A stretch of DNA of 64,000 nt. It comes from Cyclina sinensis (Eukaryota; Mollusca; Bivalvia; Venerida; Veneridae). Positions 37,016 through 49,320 of the stretch are shown in pieces. The translations under genes and the position numbers were made by a program. The stretch spans positions 5,913,104-5,977,103 of the forward strand of contig JAAONU010000001.1 in NCBI GenBank assembly GCA_012932295.1, in the 5' to 3' direction. Every line of letters starts with the position of its first letter. Position 1 is the first letter of the stretch. Below the pieces are notes generated by a model. That model ran no database searches, was not told the DNA's origin, and saw only the letters and a program-made list of their open reading frames with translations.

Positions 37016-37800
37016 CACATGTGTCGCCTGATGATAGCCAATTTAGCAGTTGTATTAAGGGGTAATTGGACAGTTTGAGTTTGTTGAAAATGTAAATTGA
37101 GGTGCCAATCAATCCTGTAACATTTCATTCAAATTGCATAAGTAGTATAAGAGAAGCAGTCTGGAAAAACTTTAAAAATAAAAACCATTAAAGGGCCATA
37201 ACTCTGACAAAAATCTTTGAACTGGAAAATGCTGATGATTTGCACGACTAGACTTGGTACTGATCATTCCTGTAAAGTTTGGCTGAAATTGCACCAGTAG
37301 TTTTTGAGGAGTAGTCTGGACAAGTTTTGTGACGGACGGACAGACAGACGACTGAAATGTGATCCATGTATGTTGCAGCTACTTTGTAGCATGTTGCAGC
37401 TACTGTGTAGCAGATGACACAAGAATCATTAACAGGCCAAAACGTCTTTTACATTCAAGGGCCATAACTCAGCCAAAAATGATTCAATCGAAAAACCGTT
37501 AAATAAGCCAAAGTACTTAAGGTACCAATCAATCCTGTAACATTTCATTCAAATTGCATAAGTAGTATAAGAGAAGTAGTCTGGACAAACTTTAAAAATA
37601 AAAACCATTAAAGGGCCATAACTCTGACAAAAATCACTTAACTGGAAAATGCCGATGATATGCACAACTAGACCTTGTACTGATCATTCCTGTAAAGTTT
37701 GGCTGAAATTGCAACAGTAGTTTTTGAGGAGTAGTCTGGACAAGTTTTCTACGGAGAAGTGATCCCTGTAAGTCTTGGCTACTTTGTAGCAGGCAACACA
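37016..37800. repeat. Tandem duplication of a 400-bp unit, related to 49588-50210
   Basis: The block CAATCCTGTAACATTTCATT...AGGAGTAGTCTGGACAAG occurs at about 37112-37326 and again at 37509-37746. The opening CACATGTGTCGCCTGATGAT is shared with 49607. GACGGACGGACAGACAGACGAC follows the first copy. No gene is seen. Confidence 0.75.
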
Positions 37801-38095
37801 AAAATGGCCAAGTGATAAAACGTGACACCTTGGCCTGGGTCAATAGTGACTCCTTGGACATTTTTTTTCAAACACTCTTTGTGGAGATCCACTAGACAAT
37901 GCTACACACCAAATTTCAGACTTCCGGGCCTCCTAGTTTTAGACAAGAAACTTTCTTCAAGTTTTTCATTCTTGTTGTTATAGCAATCAGAGTTCTGCAT
38001 GGAATGGAATTCTTTGAACAACTTTGGAAAAGCTTCAACCTTGGGCTGTCACTGACAGAAAATTCTGTATGGATATATCAAAAGGCAAAATATTG
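37801..38095. repeat. Decayed array fragment
   Basis: Contains 'cactagacaatgctacacacc' and 'atagcaatcagagttctgcatgg' units of the common array family, without head or tail. Confidence 0.5.
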
Positions 38096-38680
38096 ATGAT
38101 ACTATTGATATATCGTGTCAAATAGTTCATGTACTAAAATGTTTGATAAATACTGTCATCATGATGTTGGTTATACTTGTTTTAATGAATTGTTTTCTGA
38201 TGTCATGTTTTGAGACTTCAAGTATTGTTCACCAGAGGGTTTTTAAACATTTAGTTCATTCTGCTCTTACCTAGTCATCATGACGCATGCACAAAGGATG
38301 TAAACAATAATGGCAGCCTCCTTGTTGTTAATAAAGGATGAATTTCTGTAGAAACATGCAGATATATAACTAAGAATTAGCATTTATTTAATTTAGAGCT
38401 TTGTAACATTCTAGATTGTATCAATATTCTAAATTGCAAATTGATATTGAATTGACTGCTGAAAATCAAGGTTTCAAGAAATCATTGATTTTCAGCAGTC
38501 TATATCACGATTTTCAATGATGACCCTATTTCAAGCAAGGAACATTTCTGCAAAGTTTTATCAACTTTCACTTTGTGGTTTAGAAAATGTTGTTTTAAAT
38601 GAAGTTGACCGCAGAATTCACAATGAACGACAGACACAGGGAGATCAAAAAAGCTCAGCTTCAGCTAAAAATTATGAACA
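38096..38680. other. Intron with a 16-bp perfect hairpin and an old dispersed repeat
   Basis: The stem arms GACTGCTGAAAATCAA (38454-38469) and TTGATTTTCAGCAGTC (38485-38500) enclose a 15-nt loop. The stretch around 38310 (TGTAAACAATAATGG, GCCTCC) recurs in diverged form at 61528, and the hairpin arm recurs as GACTGTTGAAAATTGATG at 61690, suggesting an ancient dispersed element. Confidence 0.55.
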
Positions 38681-38682
38681 TA

Positions 38683-38930
38683 CAGTACACGCTAGGAGGC
38701 ACTCATTTTCCTCGAGGTCCTCGCACACTACTTATTTCTTAAAACACGACCAAGTCTGCACATATCAAAGATCCCCACCGCAGAGATGGTCACCAAATAT
38801 TGCGGTGGATGTCCACAAAATTGTTCCACCAATTTTCTTACAGGTAATTATTGAAATTCAGGCTCAAATAGCTCGAGATAACATGCATTTTGGCAAATTT
38901 TTTTGCTTTGAAAATATTAAATAATTCTTT
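38683..38930 (+). mobile_element. Left end of a TA-type TIR transposon (fragment)
   Basis: CAGTACACGCTAGGAGGCAC preceded by TA at 38681-38682, followed by TTTTCCTCGAGGTCCTCGC, the same family as 11103. The matching right end is not found nearby. Confidence 0.6.
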
Positions 38931-39300
38931 AAGGCTTTAATTCTGATTTATTTGTTTACGCAAAGAATAAAAATTCAGTTCTCTACAAATCCTAAAGTGC
39001 AACGTCGGGACATCTCTAAACTTACTTTTGGACAATGTGTACAAATTTTGACAGTCATAATCTGGGATTACTGCTCAAATAAACAACACACTTGAATAAA
39101 CAACATGATGCAACTGGCATTTGGTAAGCCCTAATACAGAACTAACAGCAGTGAGCTGGAAACGTCAACCAATCACGACTCTAGTTACATTTTGCTATGG
39201 AAATTAATTATATTTTGTACATCTATTTCGGCATCGCATGTTAAAATAAGTAAAGCAAATAAATGTCTTAACAAATTAATTGTATGCTTAATTTCAGGTA

Positions 39301-40070
39301 CAGTACACACCAGGAGGAATTCTCGTTTTCCTCAAGGTCGTCGCGGACTACCAATTCTGTAAAACACGACCAAATCGGTCTCATTTCGAGGATCCCAGCC
39401 CAAAATGGTCACCAAATATTTTCACAGGTAATTATTGATATCGAGGCTCTCACAGTTCCTTATTACATGCATTTCGGCAAATTTAACGCTTTAAATATAT
39501 TAAATAAATGTATAAAACTCTCACTCTGATGCATTTGTTTATGAATGCTCCTATTAATTTACTCAAAGAATGACAATTCAAAGCAATTGCTTCTTAAAAC
39601 AGCTGACCATATTTTCAGAAAATAAATTGACTGGTTTCCGATTGAGACGTGTTAAAACTGCTTTCCTATTTAGAGAAAACATAAACCCTGCTGCGACATC
39701 TGTATCGTCTGGGCGCTTGGCAAAAATTATTGATCGATTTTGCTATATTATAACAAGCGTTTACAAAATTTCAACAATGAAAGTACACAATAAACCTAGA
39801 CAGCAAATTATTTGAAATTTGGTTTTAATTTTACCAAAAGACACATAACTGGTAGACATAAAATGTACAGTGTCATTATGGTCGTTTCATTAAATGTTCA
39901 GCTAATCAAGGTGAGTTATGACCCTAATTAATTTCGCGCCAGTCGTCAAATATCGCCAAGATATTTTGCGATGTCGAGACATTGAGGATGTCTGTCTTTT
40001 TCCTCTTTGTCGCGGCAGGTTTTTTTTTCCGCGTCCGCGCAAAAAAGCGGAAAATGTGAGTTCCTTTGTT
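39301..40070 (+). mobile_element. TA-type TIR transposon, right end lost
   Basis: The left end CAGTACACACCAGGAGGAAT follows TA (39299-39300). The interior is nearly collinear with 11103-11900 (CAATTGCTTCTTAAAACAGC, AAACATAAACCCTGCTGCG). At about 40070, within what should be the right TIR (GTGAGTTCCT), it switches to the dispersed module. Confidence 0.8.
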
Positions 40071-40210
40071 CATTAAACATGAAGCAGCAAGTGAAAATCT
40101 TGGATAAATTCCGTTTGTCCTGTATTTCTGCAACCCCGTCGTATTATAATATTTATAGAAATGAGTGTCTTGAAGACTTTTTACAAGGCAAACATGCAAC
40201 ATTCAACTGA
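40071..40210 (+). repeat. Dispersed module, copy 2
   Basis: TTCATTAAACATGAAGCAGC through AAATTCCGTTTGTCCTG and CCCCGTCGTATTATAATATT to GAAGACTTTTTACAAGGC; see 17690 and 55885. Here it breaks the right terminus of the 39301 transposon. Confidence 0.65.
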
Positions 40211-41506
40211 TTGTCATGTTTTTCCTTTTTCATTGAAAAAGTTTCCTTTCTCCAAAACTTGAAGACTTCTGTCATATTTACTTTTGAAAGTAACAATTAT
40301 AATGAATTGGTAATTAAGTTACATCAAACGTATATTTATGTGTTTAATTTACATTATCCCATTATAAGTTTACCAGTTTGTTGTTGCTGTGTATCACTCG
40401 TTAGCGCCGTCACTTAGGCCACGACTTTTTAATATATTGGTTTACAAAACAGTTTGATTATCATTTATAACTTATTTGCGAGTGGATTAACGCAAGCGCG
40501 GCACAGATTAAAGACTTGAAAATATGTAAGTTGCAGAAATTAAAGCTAATTAACAAGCTGTCAGGAAGGTGTGTAAATCTATTCATAATCGGCTGTGTTT
40601 CTTTTCTACAAATACCCTCATTTCACACATTCAGTATTAATGACTGAGTCGTACAAAACCAAACTTGTTCAGTGAACAAAGCCAACATTGTCTAAATAAA
40701 AAAAAAATCCAGATATATGTCAAAGATATTAAATATCTTATTCACAAAACATCACAGCATGGTACATTTCCTGCTCTAAAGAGCACATGGTGTCTGAAGC
40801 TTGTAAAGTGACGTAATGTGAAAACCATTTATGGAAAATTACTGTCGCTCAATGTTAAAGGTCATATCTTACATTTAGGAACCAATTAACGATTGAGACA
40901 CAATATAGTTTGCGTGTACAGATCATAGGTCATGAGACCAACATATGATATCGTGTATTTTTAAGTCATTTGTAAAAAACATTGTAACGAATAAAAATAT
41001 AAAGCATCCTAAAACATGAAGGTAAAAAGATTAAGTAAATATGAAATTTCACTAGAAAATAAACAATATAGTCAACTGAATACATACACAAATCGCGGAG
41101 ATTCACGGAGGATTGATTTCACAGTAAATTCTGTCAGTTTTCAGACAAAAAAACGTCTCCACGACGCCTCCACAATTTAGGAAGTTTCTCAGAGTTTCTC
41201 CGCAATTTTCCTCCTTATGTCCACGGAGTTAAAAAGAAAAATGTACATATAGCTGGAGCATTACTGTACACTCCTCCCCTCTTGCATTCAGATATTTTGT
41301 TGGTGAAAAAGATACTAAATTTTTGCAATACATTTGACGAGTTAGCTTTATCTGTTTTAAAAGAATAAGGGTATAATTTTCTTGTTAATGTTTTAATATC
41401 TGAAGAAATTAACACATGTTGTTTCAACTGTAAATGTTCTTTTTTTTTTTTTTTCGACCGCCCAACGGACCATTTTCTGAAAAAATTTTGTAAACCAATA
41501 AATAAA
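40211..41506. other. Intron with diverged transposon interior
   Basis: 40830-40960 (GGAAAATTACTG, CGTGTACAGATCATAGGTCATG) is a diverged relative of the interior shared by 34440-34770 and 51880-52090. A poly-T run lies at about 41440-41456. No gene is seen. Confidence 0.5.
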
Positions 41507-43120
41507 CAAGAAGGCCATGATGGCCCTGGATCGCTCACCTGAGTACTTTGCTCGAGGATCTACTGTTAAGCAAACATCAGATGCAACATTACATTTTCTA
41601 ACTGAAGATATTCAAAGATCTCATCTTTTATACAAAAAAATCCATGGGGCAGAGGCAATTTCGTGATAATAGCTTGTGAGGAGATGTCATTTGAAGCAAT
41701 ATTTTGAAGAAAACCTATTTTTAGCTCCGCAGGCCATTTTGTTCAATGGAGCAGAATCGCTTAAGCAATTTTAACGCAGGGATATGTATGGAAATTTGAT
41801 GGAAAATTACCTTGCCATTGAGGAGGAGATGCTGTTTGAATTCTTTTCTACTTTTAGCTTTTGCAGCCCTTATGTGCAATGAAGCAGAACTGTTTGAGCA
41901 ATTTTAGAAGTAACATTTCTGTCAAATTTGGTTTAAAATGGCCAAGTGGTTTAGAAGGAGATGTGATTTGAAGCAAAATATTGACAAAAATCTATTTTTA
42001 GCTCTGGCGGCCATTTTGATCAATGGAGCGGTACCATTTTAGCAATTTTAATAGAGGGCTATGTAAGGAACATTTCTGTGAAATTTGGTGGAAAATCTCC
42101 CAACCGTTTAGGAGGAGATGTTGTTTGAATTTCTTTCTATTTTTAGCTTTTGCAGCCCTTATGTGCAATGGAGCAGAACAGTTTGAGCAATTTTAGAAAA
42201 GGGCATTATAAGGAATATTTCTGTCAAATTTGGTTTAAAATAGCCAAGTGGTTTTGGAGGAGATGTCATTTGAAGCAAAATATTGATGAAAATCTATTTT
42301 TAGCTCTAAGGGAAATTTTTTTCAATGAGCAGAACCATTTTAGCAATTTTAATGAAGGGCTATGTAAGGAACATTTCTGTGAAATTTCGTGGAAAATCTC
42401 CCAGCCATTTAGGAGGAGATGTTGTTTGAATTCTTTTCTTTTTTTTAAGCTTTTGCAGCCCTTATGTGCAATGGAGCGGAACGGTTAGAGCAATTTTAGG
42501 AAAGGGCATTATAAGGAATATTTCTGTCAAATTTGGTTTAAAATAGCCAAGTGGTTTTGGAGGAGATGTCATTTGAAGCAAAATATTGATGAAAATCTAT
42601 TTTTATCTCTGGCGGCCATTTTGATCAATGGAGTAAAACAGTTTTAGCATTTAAATAGAGGGCTATGTACGGAACATTTCTGTGAAATTTGGTGGAAAAT
42701 CTCCCAACCGTTTAGGAGGAGATGTTGTTTGAATTTCTTTCTATTTTTAGCTTTTGCAGCCCTTATGTGCAATGGAGTGGAACGGTATTTTAGAAAAGGG
42801 CATGATAAGGAACATTTCTGTAAAGTTTGGTTTAAAATGGCCAAGTGGTTAAGAAGATGTCATTTGAAACCAAATATTGATGAAAATCTATTTGTAGCTC
42901 TGGCAGCCATTTTGATCAATGGAGCGGAACCGTTTTAGCAGTTTTAATAGAGGGCTATGTAAGGAACATTTCTGTGAAATTTGGTGGAAAAACTCCCAGC
43001 CATTTAGGAGGAGATGTTGTTTAAATATTTTGCTATTTTTAGCTTTTGCAGCCCTTATGTGCAATGGAGCGCAATGGTTTGACCAATTTTAGAAAAGGGC
43101 ATTATACGAAACATTTCTGT
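41507..43120 (+). mobile_element. Head-array element ('gcagcccttatgtgcaatgg' family), 3' truncated
   Basis: The head is CAAGAAGGCCATGATGGCCC then GGATCGCTCACCTGAGTACT. About four and a half dimeric units of about 290-300 bp follow, as in 9557-10674. It is cut at about 43120 where an unrelated array begins. Repeated short frames (MQPLCAMEQ...) are artefacts of the unit. Confidence 0.8.
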
Positions 43121-44681
43121 CAAACTAGGTGAAACTAGGTCAAAGCATTCTCTAGTTATTGATCAGAAACCGTTTTTAGGATGAAAGTCTCTGTGATCTT
43201 GACCTTTGACCTAATGACCTCAAAGTAAATAGGGGTCATATACTGGTGATGACCAACCAGCATACCAAGTTTGGTGAACTTCGGTCAAAGCTTTCTCTAG
43301 TTATTGATCGGAAACGGTTTTTAGGATGATGGTCCCTGTGATCTTAACCTTTGACCTAATGACCTCAAAATCAATAGGGGTCATCTACTGCTGATGACCG
43401 ACCAGCATACCAAGTTTGGTGAACCTAGGTCAAAGCATTCTCTAGTTATTGATCTGAAACTGTTTTTTAGGATGAAGGTCCCTGTGATCTTGACCTTTGA
43501 CCTATTGACCTCAAAGTCATCTACTGGTGATGACCAGCCAGCATACCAAGTTTGGTGAACCTAGGTCAAAGCGTTCTCTAGTTATTGATCGGAAACGGTT
43601 TTTAGGATGAAAGTCCCTGTGATCTTGACCTTTGCCCTAATGACCTCAAAATCAATATGGGTCATCTACTGGTGATGACCAACCAGAATACTAAGTCTGG
43701 TGAACCTGGGTCAAAGCGTTCTCTAGTAACTGATCCGAAACCGTTTTTAGGATGAAAGTCTGTGATCTTGACCTTTGACCTAATGACCTCAAAGTCAATA
43801 GGGGTCATCTACTGGTGATGACCAACTAGCATACCAAGTTTGATGAACCTTGGTCAAAGTGTTCTCTAGTTATTGATCAGAAACTGTTTTTAGGATGAAA
43901 GACCCTGTGAGCTTGACCTTTGACCTCATGACCTCAAAATCAATACGGGTCATCTACTGGTGATGACCAACCAGCATACCAAGTTTGGCGAACCTAGGTC
44001 AAAGGGTTCTCTAGTTATTGATCGGAAACCGTTTTTAGGATGAAAGTCTCTGTGATCTTGACCTTTGACCTAATGATCTCAAAGTCAATAGGGGTCATCT
44101 ACTGGTGATGACCAACCAGCATACCAAGTTTGGTGAACCTAGGTCAAAGTTTTCTCTAGTTATTGATCGGAAACGGTTTTTAGGATAAAGGTCCCTGTGA
44201 TCTTGACCTTTGACCTAATGAGCTCAAAATCAATAGGGGTCATCTACTGGTGATGACCAACCAGCATACCAAGTTTGGTGAACCTAGGTCAAAGCGTAGC
44301 TAGTTATTGATCGGAAACGGTTTTTAGGATGAAAGTCCCTGTGATCTTGACCTTTGACCTAATGACCTCAAATTCAATAGGGGTCATCTACTGGTGATGA
44401 CCAGCCAGCATACCAAGTTTGGTCAACCTAGGTCAAAGCGTTCTCTAGTTATTGATCGGAAACTGTTTTTAGAATGAAGGTCCCTCTGAGCTTGACCTTT
44501 TACCTAATGACCTCAAAATCAATAGGGGTCATCTACTGGTGATGACCAACCAGCATACCAAGTTTGACGAACCTAGGTCAAAGCATTCTCTAGTTATTGA
44601 TCAGCAACAAAGTGTCTACCGATGGACCGACCGACATTTGCAAAACTATATGCCCCCTCATCTTTGATGGGGGGCATAAAA
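43121..44681 (+). repeat. Highly regular 145-bp array with DR1 sites and hairpin tail
   Basis: About ten to eleven units, each with TTCTCTAGTTATTGATCGG, GTTTTTAGGATGAA, CTTGACCTTTGACCTAATGA, GGTCATCTACTGGTGATGAC and CATACCAAGTTTGGTGAAC. It ends with ACCGACCGAC and the hairpin ATGCCCCCTCATCTTTGATGGGGGGCATAAAA. It is the most homogeneous array in the window, hence probably the youngest or most homogenised. Confidence 0.9.
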
Positions 44682-45013
44682 ATTCAATGTTATAACTTGA
44701 TTTGATGAGATGTTACACGGAAGCATCACTTCTCCCTAAATTTCAAAACTTCTCCCTATTTTTCCTATAGGGAGAAGTGACTTCTCCCTAAATTTTCAGT
44801 CAAAGGTAGTCCCTGCAACATACTTAACATCTTAAAACTGATTTGCTTTAAAAAGATCTATGAAAGTATAATTCATTTTAAGTGTTTGTAGATTCTTTTT
44901 GTTTTGTTTTTTAATTAGAAAAAACCCAATTAACTAATTATGCTCATCGAAAACGTTATACTTGTCACTCAGACATCTGGCAGTATACATTATGTGCAGT
45001 GTACATGGAAACT
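44682..45013. other. Intron with an 11-bp hairpin of TTCTCCC motifs
   Basis: CTTCTCCCTAT...ATAGGGAGAAG at about 44751-44780, flanked by further ACTTCTCCCTAAATTT copies on both sides. A relative (TTCTCCCTAGATTAG) lies at 59900 inside another element. No gene is seen. Confidence 0.6.
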
Positions 45014-45586
45014 AACTTTACCTTTTGAACTTAAAATCAATCGGGTTATCTACAGGTTCTGAGATGCATCAACCTATCATGTATGAAGTGTCTAAGCTAA
45101 AACTAGACTTAGATATTCTTATGGTAATTCTGTATACCAAATTTTTTTTCAGTATGTGCAACCTCTGCAAAGAAAACAAACGGAAACTGCAAATAATTGG
45201 AATTTTTCTAAGTCAAAGGGGCATAACTCTGTCAAAAATTGCTCGATCAAGCCCAAAACAGAACTTGACCTAGATATTCTTATGATAAATCTGTATACTA
45301 AATTTCCTTTCGATATGTGCAATCTCTGCAAAGAAAATGAATGGAAACTGCAAATAATTGGAATATTTCTAAGTCCAAGGGGCCTAACTTCGTCAAAATT
45401 TGCTCAATCAAAAACAGAACTTGACCTAGATATTCTTATGATAAATCTGTATACCAAATTCTATTTCAGTATGTGCAACCTCTGCGAAGACAATGAACGG
45501 AAATGTTGGTGAACATACAGACAGACCAACCGACAGACAACAACAAAGCAATATGCCCTCCCTTTTTCAAAAGGGGGCATAAAAAT
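45014..45586 (+). repeat. Array of about 145-bp units with hairpin tail
   Basis: Three units with AACTTGACCTAGATATTCTT, ATGTGCAACCTCTGC and AACGGAAACTGCAAATAATT. Then come GACAGACCAACCGACAGAC and the hairpin ATGCCCTCCCTTTTTCAAAAGGGGGCATAAAAAT. The 118-codon frame across it repeats with the unit. Confidence 0.8.
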
Positions 45587-45600
45587 ATTTGTAGACCCTG

Positions 45601-46070
45601 CAATTCAAAGCAACTGCTTCACGAAACAGCTGATTATAATATCAAAACCTGTTAAACTGCTTTCCTATTTCAAGAAACCATAAACTCTGCTGTGATATCT
45701 GTAACATCTAGGCGCTTGGCAAAAATTATTGATCAATTTAGCTATATAATAACAAGTGTTTTCAATAACTCAAAAACAAAAGTACAAATAAACCTACACA
45801 GCAAATGCCATTTGAAATTTGGTTTTAATTTTAAATACCAAAAGTCACAAAATTGGTAGATGTAAGATGTACAGTTTCAATATGGTCATTTCATGAAATG
45901 TTCAGCTAATCCAGGTGAGATATGACCCTAATCAATTCATCAAATATCCCCAAAATATTTTGCGATGTAGTGACATCAATGAAGTCCATGCATTTCCTTG
46001 TTGCATTGGCGGATTTTTTTCCTCAACCACGCAAAAAAAGGAAAATGGTAGTTCCTCCTGGCAAGTACTG
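45601..46070. mobile_element. TA-type TIR transposon, right part only
   Basis: Collinear with the right half of 11103-11916. The right end, read as reverse complement, is CAGTACTTGCCAGGAGGAAC, followed by TA at 46071-46072. The left part is absent. Confidence 0.75.
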
Positions 46071-46072
46071 TA

Positions 46073-46886
46073 ACCTTTATTTCTGTTAATTGTTTTGCAC
46101 TGGTAGGGCATCGACATCCCTTTCCATATTTTACTGCTTACCTTTCCAGCCCGTAAACTAAAGTGGACCCACATTTCGGCTGGTTACTAGAGAAGAATAA
46201 CTTATCTTGTCATATTTTGGGTACAGTTTCGTGACATTTCTAGGAACTCGGAACTCGAGTGCGCTTTTACTTATCCATAAGCATATAGGGTATCCAGTGA
46301 TTTATCACATTTTTAACATAAACTTTTGAATACGAAAAACACTTGCAAATGAAATACCAACCTTGCTGGCTATCTGATGCAGTGTGAGGTGTGCTTCTGA
46401 ATTAACAAAAAAACTTTTTTGATTAACATTTCTGAGGTTGGAAGTGGCAGGCACCCATATTTTTGGTCATCTTTCAACTTGTCTTTCCCACTCTTAAATT
46501 TGTTCACCCACCTTAGAACTGCCACAGGACACTTCTTTGTGTTCATATGTAATGCTCAATTCTTAATGTATCTGCTTGTACACCAAGTTGGCAGTGTCTC
46601 TGTGTCTTCTTACTTTTTGCTCCAAACCATTTTTGCATTAGTCTATAACTTTGGGAATAAACTGAATTGTGATTATATTTAATCTAGATAAATAATTTTA
46701 GTATCAGAGTATAGCCTGTGTATCAGACTTTATCTAGTTTTCCATGTGAATGGCAAGGTCAAAACATTACATCTGAAATCACCCTCATATACCAGGTTAT
46801 TCTGGAATTATTTTGGAAGGCATTGACAGTTTGAAATACTGACCAAATTAAACCTTTAAATTAAGCAACTGAAGAAAAAAAATCAC
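46073..46886. other. Single-copy-looking intron downstream of exon 2
   Basis: AT-rich; no repeats of the families above. The plus-strand 87-codon frame at 46419-46682 has no recognisable motif and I do not call it a gene. Confidence 0.55.
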
Positions 46887-47087
46887 CTGTGACTGGTGCT
46901 TCAATATCAATCATAGTCTTCTCTTGGCGTAACAGAGCTGCCCCTTCATTAATGATACGTAGTGCAACATCTTCTGTCAATTTGCCTTCCAGGATAAAAT
47001 GTTGTTTGAGAACATCGGGACGAGGTTTGCCTTTGGCATCAAACACTTCATTCATAGCAAGTCTGTGACTTGGAGGAAATGGCACAC
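46887..47087 (-). CDS. PPP3CA: Calcineurin A catalytic subunit, coding exon 2
   Basis: Encodes residues 17-83 of the predicted protein plus one base. It starts with the VPFPPSHRL segment, continues through [19 protein letters not shown] and ends at DIEAPVT. This is the N-terminal helical part that precedes the metallophosphatase core. The acceptor (minus strand) is ...AACAG|GTGTGCC and the donor is ACAG|GTGATT. Phase 1 on both sides joins cleanly to exons 1 and 3 (A+GT gives Ser, G+TA gives Val). Substitutions relative to vertebrates are conservative and there are no stops or frameshifts. The open frame continues past the donor into intron, so the last residues of the raw open frame are not protein. 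Confidence 0.96.
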
Positions 47088-49320
47088 CTGTTAAACAGTA
47101 AATAGGAAAATTAGAGTTTAAAGTTCCTTTCATAAATGGAAGAATATTAAAATAAACTCTAAGGAAATGCATACAATCATGTGCAGTGATTGGGCAAGAA
47201 CTTCTGACAAGGGGAAAATAGCTCCTTTGTTTTCAAAAGCAATGGGTGATTTTTAATTCTGATGTGCAGTTTTCAATTTCTTAGTTTTTCTTTAGTAAGA
47301 GAGTTAAAATTTGTGTCCAAATAGGGGCAGGAATTGTAAGTGACACTCATTTGTACAAGATCTTTTAATCTGTTCTGATTGAACTGACGTAAAGTTGGTT
47401 ATTTTTCGTCATTCTTGAGTTTTTCTTCGGAGGTATGTTTGAAATCAAAACCACAAATGTAGTGTGGTGGCAGTGATAAAACCTACATGCTCTTACCTAC
47501 CTCAGCGGCTGAAAATTATAGTTCACATGCAGAAAAAAAAACTGTCTTCTGTGAGTAAAAAATGAAATAATAAAAAAAAATTATTTTAGCATTTTTTTTT
47601 GGTTGATCATTATCTATTTCATAAACAGAACTGATTTTAGTAATGGCAAACCTGCATTCTGGTAATGCAAGGCAATGTTACTCTGGTATGTACTGTACTG
47701 TACTGAAAAAGAAGTTCAGGAAAATGTGATCAGATTACGATTTGTCCTTCATTTTTCTTGTTTTGTTAGATTTTGAAAAAAATTTTTTAGGAACATACAG
47801 ACATTCCAATAGTTAAATCTATGGGCATCTTATTTTTAAAAAATAGGTAAATTGTGTTTTAAGCATGTAGGGGTCATCTACGGGTCATGACTAACCTACA
47901 TACCAAGTCTGAGGAACCTGTATCCAAGGGTTCTTAAGATGCCTTAAGGATAATCACTTTACCTTCATGTGTAAAAAACCTGAGGACATTCCACAACTGA
48001 CTTTCACACAAGAAACTGAGACTCTGTTCAGGGAAATTCATCAAAAGAATCCCAGATGGCATCAAAGATATGCTGACTTATATTTTCTTACTGTGAAAGA
48101 ACAGGACAGTGCTGGAGTGTATTGTATCTCAAATAAGTAACTTAAATAACTTTATCAGCAAGTGAAACAAGTATATAGTCATATTTACATGTATTTCTAA
48201 TCTGACATTGTTTTAATTATAGAAAATGCTTCTTCGATGTTTCAAGCACTTGTGGCAACTTGATTTATTTTCAATAATGAATTTAATTTAACTTAAACTG
48301 TTTAAGATATTTTAACATTGACGGAACATCTTTACTTGTAATAATGCTGCTACTTACATGATTATTTTCTATCAGACTTTGCTGCATAATCTATACATCA
48401 TTTTTCCTCTTCAGACATGTTTTGAGCAAGTACATGAATATTCACCTATAGCTATATACTCTTATAAACAAACTTTGGGGACCAAAGTAAAGAAGGCAGG
48501 GAAAGTTATTATGCAGCAGTTTTTTTCAATATTTTAGTTTTCCTCACAGACATCACAAAAGTAGATTTTTAGAAATATTCACGTTGCTTAAACCTGAGAA
48601 TGGTAAATGAGTAATCTTTTGCTTCTTTTGTTATTTTTGACATATAAATTCTGTTTTTTTTAAACATGTTAAAATCTTACACTTCAAATAAGAATTTGTT
48701 AAGAATTTAAATCATAAGCAGATGGCTTGGTGAGAAAATTACCTCACCTCAATTGTCAGTTATTACTTAGCAGCACCTACATGTCTCAAAAACTTAATTG
48801 TTACCTTTCAGTGTTTTCTTAAACAATCACCTAGAAATTAGTTTTTCAAAGTTCAAAGGAAATGTGTGATTGACTGTTTTTATTTACTGATTACCTGTTG
48901 CCAAAATTCTTATGTTAAGTTACACTTCTCAGTATCTCAAATTCCTTTGGCTTTGTTTCTTCTTGTATATAAACAGTTTGTTTTCTTGACTTAATATAAT
49001 AATATATAGAACCTTCATGATGTGACTTACTACGTGATATCTTTGTGATTCCTACAGACTCTTTGTGACTTTAAATTAATTCTAAGTGTAAAATCTTTGT
49101 GAAACTTGTGGACTTTTAAAAATAACTTATAATTATCTTTGTGTTCAAAAACTTTGTGACATTTACTTTGTGGAACACTATTTTAAATACAAGTTGTTAT
49201 TAAATAAAGAAATTATTAGTGACTTCTACAGTGTGGACTTCAATTCTACAACAAAGACTTGGTGCCAAGCTAGTTCCCCAACAACATCAAGTAAAAGGGC
49301 TAATTCCCCACGTGCCCTGC
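47088..49320. other. Longest repeat-poor stretch (intron 1, 3' part)
   Basis: AT-rich. No head-array-tail unit is seen except a short 'ggggtcatctacgggtcatgac' fragment near 47870. At 49195-49300 an AATAAA is followed by CTACA and TTGGTGCCAAGC, faintly reminiscent of an LTR end and primer-binding site. No gene is seen. Confidence 0.5.

Noticed and set aside
45025..45512. 82- and 118-codon frames across the 45-kb array
   Set aside because: The protein text repeats with the unit (LDLDILM..LYTKF) and overlaps in different frames; it is translation of a tandem repeat.
46419..46682. 87-codon hydrophobic frame on the plus strand
   Set aside because: Leu/Phe-rich by AT composition, no motif, antisense within the calcineurin intron.
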